Both the position numbers and the translations under genes were made by a program. From the IMG/VR virus record IMGVR_UViG_3300042516_004266, positions 1 through 30,479 of that record: a DNA stretch of 30,479 nucleotides; one strand, given 5' to 3'. Position 1 is the stretch's first letter, and each line of letters opens with the position of its first letter. The notes beneath the pieces were generated by a model, which was not told where the DNA came from, did no database searches, and saw nothing but the letters and a program-made list of their open reading frames with translations. This DNA is from a virus. Shown here in pieces: positions 25,353 to 30,479 of this stretch.

Positions 25353-25565
25353 ATGCACGTTGTAGAGCCGTCGTTGCCAGAAGTCCTGACCATCGAAGCA
25401 ATCCCCGCAGTGCTTGACCTGTGCTGGCGCCACCGCGACGAGCTAATGCGAGACACCAACACCGCCGCCATTGAGCTGGTTCACGCCGGATCGCTTCTAG
25501 CTACAGCCTCCCTTGCTGAACCGCTGACTCCGCAATGCGCCGCTGGCTCCATCCCTCACCAGTGA
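25353..25565 (+). CDS. Possible small protein (70 aa)
   Basis: A 70-aa frame: MHVVEPSLPEVLTIEAIPAV, then DLCWRHRDELMRDTNTAAIE. The first 50 residues look like a real helical protein. It overlaps the 3' end of the convergent minus-strand gene by 65 bases, and its last part (LTPQCAAGSIPHQ) is probably shadow. It crosses a TCTAGCTAC box in which the opposite gene stops. No promoter of the usual type is seen upstream. Confidence 0.4.
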   Translation: MHVVEPSLPEVLTIEAIPAVLDLCWRHRDELMRDTNTAAIELVHAGSLLATASLAEPLTPQCAAGSIPHQ

Positions 25566-26202
25566 AGTCTTTGAGGGCCACGCAAATCGCTACCAGCTCC
25601 CGGTCCAGCTCTTCTGGCGTGAACTCGCTCAAGCCAAAGCAGACCTCTCGCAGCCGCCCGAGACGATCCTTGTCGCCGGTCGGGTAGCTGCTGATGAACG
25701 CCGCAAAGCCGTCCAGGGGGTCCGTGTAGCCCTTCCTGGTGATCGCTTGACGGATCGCCCGCCCGGCGGCCTTGCCCATGTCCACGGGCACGCTTTCAAC
25801 CACTTGGGCCCCCAGCCAGGTCTCCGGCAGCACCGGCGGCTCCTGCATCCCCGAGTACACGAAAGCGAAGTCCGCCAGGTCGAGGGGTTCACCGTCGATC
25901 TCCAGCGGCGGCACCAGCGGCAGTTTGCTGGCCAGATTCCCGGTCAGCACAGTCTTCTGCTTGCGATGGTGCTGCCAGGTCGCGTTGTTGATCGCCGCCA
26001 AGGAGTCGAACATCGCCACGCCCACCTGAGTGGTGACGCCTGTTCGCACCCCTGACAACTGCGCCGCATTGAGCTTTGACACGCCCAGGCATTGTTCTCC
26101 AAGTCGCACCCACTGGTTGGTGGTGAGCGTGGACGCCTTGATCCAACTGTCCAGCATCACCGCGAAGGCCTCACGGCCCCTCACGTGTCGGGGGAGATCC
26201 AT
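25501..26202 (-). CDS. Hypothetical protein with HTH-like segment (233 aa)
   Basis: A 233-aa protein. The N-terminal third contains LTTNQWVRLGEQCLGVSKLN then AAQLSGVRTGVTTQVGVAMF, which resembles a helix-turn-helix. The rest (DLADFAFVYSGMQEPPVLPE, SVPVDMGKAAGRAIRQAITR, EFTPEELDRELVAICVALKD) matches no family I know. It lies upstream of the ERF block with its own promoter, divergent from the replication genes, a place where phage regulators or replication accessory genes are often found. The TAG stop falls in a TGTAGCTAG box. The ATG at 26202 follows CCACCAAGCGCACACC; the frame open to 26238 is leader. Confidence 0.68.
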   Translation of the reverse strand: MDLPRHVRGREAFAVMLDSWIKASTLTTNQWVRLGEQCLGVSKLNAAQLSGVRTGVTTQVGVAMFDSLAAINNATWQHHRKQKTVLTGNLASKLPLVPPLEIDGEPLDLADFAFVYSGMQEPPVLPETWLGAQVVESVPVDMGKAAGRAIRQAITRKGYTDPLDGFAAFISSYPTGDKDRLGRLREVCFGLSEFTPEELDRELVAICVALKDFTGEGWSQRRIAESAVQQGRL

Positions 26203-26228
26203 GGTGTGCGCTTGGTGGCGGTGTGATC

Positions 26229-26257
26229 GTATTACCACCTCTAGCCCACTGGCGCCA
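26229..26257 (-). promoter_or_regulatory. Variant GCTAG promoter for 25501 gene
   Basis: On the minus strand, TGGCGC (26257-26252), 17 bases ending GGGCTAGAGGTGG, then TAATAC (26234-26229). The leader is only about 25 bases and has no hairpin. The -35 region overlaps the start of a divergent 30-aa frame. Confidence 0.68.
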
Positions 26258-26349
26258 TGAAGCTGGCGCGATGCAGCGGTGTGCCCTACCGTGCGTCAGC
26301 TCAGCTGCAGAGGCGCATCGCCCTGCACTGGAGCAACCACCGCAATTAG
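26257..26349 (+). CDS. Possible 30-aa peptide before replication operon
   Basis: ATG at 26257 opens a 30-codon frame (MKLARCSGVPYRASAQLQRR to HWSNHRN) that ends in TAG within TTAGCTAA, eight bases before the next gene. It is basic. It could be a leader peptide or a chance frame. The only support is its place and the stop inside a box-like sequence. Confidence 0.3.
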   Translation: MKLARCSGVPYRASAQLQRRIALHWSNHRN

Positions 26350-26356
26350 CTAACCG

Positions 26357-26611
26357 ATGCCTCACTTGGCCTCGCTTGCTCGCAGCCGTGATCTGCTGCG
26401 AGCCGGTATTCAGCGCCTGGACTATCGCCTGGCGTGCCTTGACGATCAGCTGCACACTCCCAGCGGCCAGATCCACGACCACCTCACCCTTGACGAGATC
26501 AACGCCTTGCTGGACGCCCAGCTGGCGGTGATGGACACCGCCACCGGGTGGATGCTTGAGCGCCACGAAGACCTGATCGGCGACTTCTACACCGAGCGGG
26601 GGGCCTCGTGA
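26357..26611 (+). CDS. Small helical protein, start of replication operon (84 aa)
   Basis: An 84-aa protein: MPHLASLARSRDLLRAGIQR, then LDDQLHTPSGQIHDHLTLDE and a helical C-terminus. It is probably all-helical. Its TGA overlaps the GTG of the next gene (GTGA, 26608-26611), so it is coupled to the replication genes. No recognised family. Confidence 0.65.
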   Translation: MPHLASLARSRDLLRAGIQRLDYRLACLDDQLHTPSGQIHDHLTLDEINALLDAQLAVMDTATGWMLERHEDLIGDFYTERGAS

Positions 26612-27471
26612 GCGGAGTGTTTGCTGGCCCCCAGGCCATGTGGTGCCCCGTCACCGTTGAGATGGTGACAGAGCTGACCAAGAACGAGCTGCTGCTCTGG
26701 ACGGCCCTGCACCAGTTCGGCGCCGACTGGGGGAGGGCCACACCGTCAACGGCCGTGGTCTGCGCAGCGTCGGGGCTGACCGAGACCCGGCTGCACGTAG
26801 CCAAGCGTGGCCTGATCGACAAGGGCTACCTCACCGTCGAGGCCCAATTCAGGGAGGGCCGACAGACCTACAACCGCTACGTGGCCCGCAAGGCGCCGCC
26901 GGGCTGGCGCGTGCTCCCCGAGGTTGCACCCGAGCCGCCCGCCGCACCGTCCGGGGAGGGTGCCGGAAGTAGGCAGGGGAGGGTGCCTAAAACAGGCACC
27001 CCCGAGGGTGCCGGAAGTAGGCACCCCGATTACACAGAAACAAATACACATCAATCCCCCCCTACCCCCCAAGGGGGGACCGACGAGAGGGTGGTCTTGA
27101 CTCGTGAGCTGATCCCTGACGATCTGGCTTCGATCGCAGACCTGTTCATGGACTGGTGGAACCACCACAAAGGCGGCAAGCGGACCCAGCGAGCACTGGC
27201 CGGCCAGATCGCCGAGCTGCGGAAGATCCTTGAGGCCAGCGACACCACCGCGTTGAGCCAGCAGATTCAGCAAGGCATTGACAGCAGCGTCATCGGCGGG
27301 CGCCGGTGGGCCGGGATCACCTTCTTCAACTTCATCCAGTACCGAGGGCTAGCTAAAAACGGCGCGTCGGGGTATGGTCGGCCGGCAGAGCGCCCCGGCG
27401 GCAGCCTGATGCCTTTCCAGTTCGACTTCGCCGGCCTCGCTCCCGCCACCGCACCAACCACCACCCCATGA
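26608..27471 (+). CDS. Replisome organizer / helicase-loader-like protein (287 aa)
   Basis: A 287-aa protein. Residues 10-98 form a winged-helix domain: MWCPVTVEMVTELTKNELLL, then PSTAVVCAASGLTETRLHVA and KGYLTVEAQFREGRQTYNRY. A Pro/Gly-rich linker follows (about 105-150) with an imperfect repeat (EGAGSRQGRVPKTGTPEGAG). The C-terminal part (DLFMDWWNHHKGGKRTQRAL, then RRWAGITFFNFIQYRG) looks like the DnaD/DnaT-like or phage initiator C-terminus. The gene lies directly upstream of, and overlaps by ATGA, a DnaB-type helicase gene, the usual place of an initiator or loader. GTG at 26608 or ATG at 26638 could be the start. A GCTAGC sequence lies in frame near the end. Confidence 0.72.
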   Translation: MSGVFAGPQAMWCPVTVEMVTELTKNELLLWTALHQFGADWGRATPSTAVVCAASGLTETRLHVAKRGLIDKGYLTVEAQFREGRQTYNRYVARKAPPGWRVLPEVAPEPPAAPSGEGAGSRQGRVPKTGTPEGAGSRHPDYTETNTHQSPPTPQGGTDERVVLTRELIPDDLASIADLFMDWWNHHKGGKRTQRALAGQIAELRKILEASDTTALSQQIQQGIDSSVIGGRRWAGITFFNFIQYRGLAKNGASGYGRPAERPGGSLMPFQFDFAGLAPATAPTTTP

Positions 27472-28904
27472 CCATCACCAGCTGGGACAGCTCACGCGAT
27501 GAGGCCCGCTTCATCGGCGCCTGCTTTGAGTATTTCGGGCCGATGGGCCGCAACATTGATCGCCTCTTCCGCCTGCTGGACAGCGGCGTTGACGAGACGT
27601 GGTTTCAGGATCCCCGCTACCGCGATCTCTACTTGGGCCTGTTCCAGGTGGTGACTTGCATCGGGCAGGAGGGCGTCACCGTCAGGGTTCAGGGGATCCT
27701 TGACGCCGCAGAGGCCCGCACCCATGACAAAGGGTGGGCCAGAGAAGCCATGCGCTCCTGCATGGAGGCATCCGGTTACCTCGTGTTCGACGATCTCCTG
27801 AACGTTGAGATCCCGCTGTGGTGGCAGAAGCTCAAGCGACCCAAACTCGTGAGTCTGCTGGGCTCGATTGACCAGCAGATCACCACCATGCCGCCAAGCC
27901 CTGACCGGATGGCGACGATCGAAAGCCTGATCGAACAGGTCACGGAGCAGTGGCAGGCCGAGCCCGCTGTTCGGCGCTCCGAGCTGGGGCTCCTGGAGCG
28001 GACAAGGGCCAAAGCCCTGGCGCCCCGGCCGCTCGACAGCCGGATCTCAACAGGCCTGCTCACGCTTGATCAGGTGCTTGGCGGCGGACTGTCGGGCCCC
28101 AGCGCTCCCGACTCCGGCCGGCTGATCGTTGTTTGCGCCAGGCCGGCCATGGGCAAGACCCAGGTCGCGGTGAACTTGGCGATGCGGGTGGCAGCCGCCG
28201 GCAGTTCTGTCGCCTTCTGGTCTCTGGAGATGCAGGATGAACAGATTGCCCTGCGGATGCTGGCCGCGTGGGATTACGCCACTCGCCGGGCGTCCGGTCG
28301 CCCCTTGATCGGCGGGCCTCTCACCTATTCGATGCTGCGCTCTCACGACATCAGCGGGGACGCCAGAAAGCGACTGGAGGGCGAAACCTACGCCGCGATT
28401 GACGCAAACCTCACCGTGTTCAACGGCGGCAGCTCACTCACCCCGGAGACCCTCTGCCATCAGATGCGCCTGTTCTGTCGCCGCCGGCCAGACACTCGCC
28501 TGTTCGTCATTGATCACCTTGGCCTGCTGGCCATCCCAGACAACAGCAACAGGGCGGTCGCCGTGGGCGAGGCCACCCGGCTGATCAAGACCACTGCCGT
28601 CAGCCTTGGTGTTGACGTGGCGCTCCTGGCTCAGCTGAACAGGGGTGTTGAGAATCGCGGCGACAAGATGCCGACCATGGGCGATCTCCGCGACTCGGGC
28701 CGGATTGAAGAGGATGCTGACGTGATCCTTGGCCTGCACCGGCCGGCTTACTACAACGTGGGCGACCCCAGCCTTGTGGGCCGCCTGGAGATCGGCGTGC
28801 TGAAGAACAGGCAGGGTGGCAGCGGGACTTTCTTGACCCAGATTGACCTGGACTGCTGCGCCGTTTCGGATGACCCGAGCTTTCTGGCACAGGTGGCAGG
28901 CTGA
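27468..28904 (+). CDS. dnaB-like: DnaB-type replicative DNA helicase
   Basis: A 478-aa protein. The N-terminal region (about 10-165) matches a DnaB N-terminal helical domain only loosely. The RecA-like domain has CARPAMGKTQVAVNLA (223-238, Walker A), FWSLEM (250-255), LFVIDHLGLL (345-354, Walker B) and ALLAQLNRGVENRGDKMPTM (385-404), then DLRDSGRIEEDADVILGLHR, which are the DnaB motifs H2-H4. It would unwind the phage fork as a hexamer. The ATG overlaps the loader-like gene stop. It lies at the end of the replication operon. Confidence 0.93.
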   Translation: MTITSWDSSRDEARFIGACFEYFGPMGRNIDRLFRLLDSGVDETWFQDPRYRDLYLGLFQVVTCIGQEGVTVRVQGILDAAEARTHDKGWAREAMRSCMEASGYLVFDDLLNVEIPLWWQKLKRPKLVSLLGSIDQQITTMPPSPDRMATIESLIEQVTEQWQAEPAVRRSELGLLERTRAKALAPRPLDSRISTGLLTLDQVLGGGLSGPSAPDSGRLIVVCARPAMGKTQVAVNLAMRVAAAGSSVAFWSLEMQDEQIALRMLAAWDYATRRASGRPLIGGPLTYSMLRSHDISGDARKRLEGETYAAIDANLTVFNGGSSLTPETLCHQMRLFCRRRPDTRLFVIDHLGLLAIPDNSNRAVAVGEATRLIKTTAVSLGVDVALLAQLNRGVENRGDKMPTMGDLRDSGRIEEDADVILGLHRPAYYNVGDPSLVGRLEIGVLKNRQGGSGTFLTQIDLDCCAVSDDPSFLAQVAG

Positions 28905-28989
28905 CCCGTGTACGTGCATTTCATGCTGGCTAGCAACGGCCGCCTCCTGCCCACCCTGAAGGCAGTCGCCCTTGTTTTCTACCACCGTC

Positions 28990-29008
28990 TAGCTAAACGT
29001 GCTACTCT
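28990..29008 (+). promoter_or_regulatory. Variant GCTAG promoter for 29031 gene
   Basis: TAGCTAAACGTGC then TACTCT (29003-29008). No good -35 is seen at 17 bases. The leader to the ATG is about 15 bases with ACCACCACGCGAC and no hairpin. Confidence 0.55.
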
Positions 29009-29030
29009 CCATCTGCGACCACCACGCGAC

Positions 29031-29354
29031 ATGAACACAAGCCCCAGCCGCCACGTGTTTGGCCGGCGGGAAGATGCCGTCTGCGCTCTGATCACTCGGC
29101 TGGAAGCCGACATCATCACGGACAGCAAGCTCTTCGCCCGCTGCTGCCTGACTGTCCCGCCCTGCCTCCAAGAACTCTCCGAGGCCCGTCAGCGACTCAA
29201 TCAGCACTTGATCCGCGCTCAAGCCATCTGCGCTGTGCATGGCCGAGACCTGGAGATCACCGGCCGTGAGCGCTACATCCACCGCTTGTTCGACGCCGTG
29301 GACAAGGCACACGAGGCCCTTGACGAAGCCACCGCCTACCTTGATTCCCTTTGA
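29031..29354 (+). CDS. Hypothetical helical protein (107 aa)
   Basis: A 107-aa protein: MNTSPSRHVFGRREDAVCAL, then ARQRLNQHLIRAQAICAVHG and AVDKAHEALDEATAYLDSL. It is largely helical and could form a helical bundle. The frame is open upstream to 28908, but the extension would include the promoter box, so the ATG at 29031 is preferred. It converges on the GP88 gene with three bases between the stops. Function unknown. Confidence 0.65.
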   Translation: MNTSPSRHVFGRREDAVCALITRLEADIITDSKLFARCCLTVPPCLQELSEARQRLNQHLIRAQAICAVHGRDLEITGRERYIHRLFDAVDKAHEALDEATAYLDSL

Positions 29355-29357
29355 TCC

Positions 29358-30155
29358 TCAGAGCTGCCCAAACCTCCGATCGCCCATCCGCTTGATCAGG
29401 TGCCGGATGTTGTTGCGCACGATCCCAATGCGGTTCGTCGTCAGCAGTGGCGCCATCAGGTCGGACGCTGATTGGTCTTCGTAGCCGGCGCTCTCCAGGC
29501 TCTCAAGGCTTGGGAACACGTCAGCGTGCCGGTCGCGGTCCAGATCAATCAGGTGGTCTTGCTTGCCGCCCAGGCTGTAGATCACCACGAAGTTCGGCGG
29601 GATCTGGCAGCCCATTTCAAAGGCCTTGAACTGGTTCACCTCCTTCGTGTAGGCGTAGAAGAGCACGTCTGGGGCTTTGGCCGCAGCGTTCAGCCAGGCT
29701 TGCGTGTAGCGAGGGTGAAAGAAATCGCCCGCGTCATGAATCCTGACGGCCTTGGCGCCAGACTCCTGCCACCACGAAAACTCTGGCCGCACCCACTCCC
29801 ATGGGTGAGGCTTGCCGGATGGCCGGTAGCGGCGATGGCTCAGCTCTTGAATCAGCCGCGCCTCCCAGGCGTCAGGGCCGGCCAGGTAACCCTCAAGGTT
29901 CAGCAGGTGCGCCGCCCTGACGTTCTGGAACAGGTAGGTGCCGTTCCTGGCGTAGCAGAGGGCCGCGCAGGCGCCAGCGTTGGGGCATGTGCTGACCAAT
30001 CCCCGGTCGCTTTTGACCGACAGGGCCGGGATTGACCAGCTGTAGATCCCGTGCCGCGCAAGCTCGCTGTTGCCGCGCTTCAGCAGAAAGTCCGTCAACT
30101 CGTGATGGCCGTTGCGCCAAGCTAGCCAGCGCCTGCAGCTAGCTAGCCGTGGCAT
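29358..30155 (-). CDS. GP88-family phage protein
   Basis: A 265-aa protein with the layout of the mycobacteriophage gene product 88 family: STCPNAGACAALCYARNGTY (55-74, Cys57, Cys63 and Cys67), then FQNVRAAHLLNLEGYL, VRIHDAGDFFHPRYTQAWLN (137-156) and VLFYAYTKEVNQFK. The Cys set, close in form to a radical-SAM-like cluster but with x5/x3 spacing, probably binds metal. No function is established for the family as far as I know. The start is uncertain: ATG at 30155 puts two GCTAG boxes inside the first codons (MPRLASCRRWLAW), while an in-frame TTG before TDFLLKRGNS would give the more usual N-terminus. It diverges from the recombinase gene. Confidence 0.8.
   Translation of the reverse strand: MPRLASCRRWLAWRNGHHELTDFLLKRGNSELARHGIYSWSIPALSVKSDRGLVSTCPNAGACAALCYARNGTYLFQNVRAAHLLNLEGYLAGPDAWEARLIQELSHRRYRPSGKPHPWEWVRPEFSWWQESGAKAVRIHDAGDFFHPRYTQAWLNAAAKAPDVLFYAYTKEVNQFKAFEMGCQIPPNFVVIYSLGGKQDHLIDLDRDRHADVFPSLESLESAGYEDQSASDLMAPLLTTNRIGIVRNNIRHLIKRMGDRRFGQL
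30122..30147 (-). repeat. GCTAG boxes in the 5' end of the GP88 gene
   Basis: On the minus strand, GGCTAGCTAGC and, after 9 bases, GGCTAGC occur in the first codons of the GP88 frame. No TATGAT follows, so this looks like a promoter box pair without a -10, supporting a downstream start. Confidence 0.45.
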
Positions 30156-30162
30156 CTTTCTG

Positions 30163-30191
30163 TTGACGGCTCATAGCTACGGTGGTATGAT
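30163..30191 (+). promoter_or_regulatory. Strong promoter of the serine recombinase gene
   Basis: TTGACG (30163-30168), exactly 17 bases ending TAGCTACGGTGG, then TATGAT (30186-30191). It is the only family member with a near-consensus -35. The box has TAGCTAC in place of GCTAGAG, so part of the usual dyad is lost. Confidence 0.78.
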
Positions 30192-30233
30192 CGGCAGGTG
30201 CGAGACGGCCCGTTCTGGCTGACACCTCCTGTC

Positions 30234-30276
30234 AACCAGGCCGAGCCCTGGTTTACAGGGAGGTACATTGCCTCCC
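30234..30276 (+). promoter_or_regulatory. Two hairpins in the recombinase leader
   Basis: AACCAGG/CCTGGTT (30234-30240 and 30247-30253) and GGGAGGT/GCCTCCC (30258-30264 and 30270-30276, one G-U). The second stem ends on the base before the ATG and holds GGGAGG, which could act as a Shine-Dalgarno only if it is opened. This suggests control of translation. Confidence 0.6.
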
Positions 30277-30479
30277 ATGCTTCGCATCGCCTACTCCCGC
30301 GTCTCCACCGGCTCTGGCGAGCAACTCGCCGCCCTGGACACCCAACGCAGCCGGCTCCGGGCCCTGGAGCCCGACCTGCACCTGGAAGACGTGGAAAGCG
30401 GCCTCAGCACCACCCGGCCGCAGTACACCCACCTCAAGCGCCTCATCGGCCGCGCTCAGGTCGCCGAAGTGCTTGCCAC
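30277..30479 (+). CDS. Serine recombinase (resolvase/integrase family), 5' part
   Basis: The frame starts MLRIAYSRVSTGSGEQLAAL and is cut by the window end after 67 codons. YSRVST holds the catalytic Ser of the resolvase/invertase catalytic domain; the E-Q-L-A-A-L-D-T-Q-R-S-R-L segment and the following E-D-V-E-S-G-L-S are typical of the large and small serine recombinases. It could be an integrase for entry into the host chromosome or a resolvase; the missing C-terminus would decide. It has the strongest promoter in the window and a hairpin over its start. An attachment site would be expected close by, but I cannot identify one. Confidence 0.88.
   Translation, partial: MLRIAYSRVSTGSGEQLAALDTQRSRLRALEPDLHLEDVESGLSTTRPQYTHLKRLIGRAQVAEVLA

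Noticed and set aside
839-30191. Integron-type attC cassette array
   Set aside because: Units are bounded by short GCTAG boxes without the attC core, genes lie on both strands, and no tyrosine integron integrase is seen; the only recombinase is a serine type.

Overview
The window is GC-rich, gene-dense DNA, most likely part of a temperate phage, prophage or phage-plasmid of a Synechococcus/Cyanobium-like cyanobacterium. The phage assignment rests on both terminase subunits, an ERF single-strand annealing protein, a RecB/Cas4-type nuclease, a DnaB-type helicase, a GP88-family protein, several HNH genes and a serine recombinase. The host assignment is an inference from base composition and from small protein families I remember from freshwater and marine Synechococcus genomes (for example the tandem SPxAQAVL proteins and a DUF551-like protein). 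No capsid, portal or tail genes and no tRNA genes were seen.

Layout. From 1 to 8.9 kb the plus strand carries a run of about 27 small genes, mostly 50-150 codons and of unknown function, plus two HNH-type genes. From 8.8 to 11.8 kb the minus strand carries the large and small terminase genes, with a NUMOD4/HNH gene between them on the opposite strand. From 11.8 to 16.1 kb the plus strand carries a two-domain DNA-binding protein, a gamma-glutamylcyclotransferase, an amidoligase, a RecB-like nuclease and unknowns, closed by a rho-independent terminator. From 16.1 to 19.7 kb a tightly overlapping minus-strand operon encodes a 128-aa protein, an IbrA-like PAPS-reductase-family protein, two glycosyltransferases and an IbrB-like ParB protein. 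A second ParB-domain gene and two unknowns lie upstream. From 21.6 to 22.4 kb there is a small gene with its own palindromic operator and a second copy of the first HNH-like family. From 22.4 to 26.2 kb the minus strand carries the recombination module: a PD-(D/E)XK nuclease, an SSB-like protein, a winged-helix-like protein, ERF and an unknown. From 26.3 to 29.4 kb the plus strand carries replication genes: a helicase-loader-like protein and DnaB. The window ends with a GP88 gene and the start of a serine recombinase.

The most unusual feature is regulatory. About 23 near-identical promoter boxes are scattered through the window, each pointing toward the gene it precedes on either strand. Most of the plus-strand boxes, and two on the minus strand, have the form TAGCCA (or TGGCCA), 17 bases, then TATGAT; the spacer holds GCTAGAGGTGG. 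At two sites, 20 kb apart and on opposite strands, this forms a perfect 11-bp dyad. The boxes are commonly followed by a short GC hairpin, often with a GAGA loop and with stems that change on both sides, then a CTTACCACC-type pyrimidine/A/C-rich tract and the ATG with no Shine-Dalgarno sequence. Many genes end with a TAG stop that lies inside a GCTAG box. The arrangement looks like a set of interchangeable one- or few-gene cassettes under one common control.
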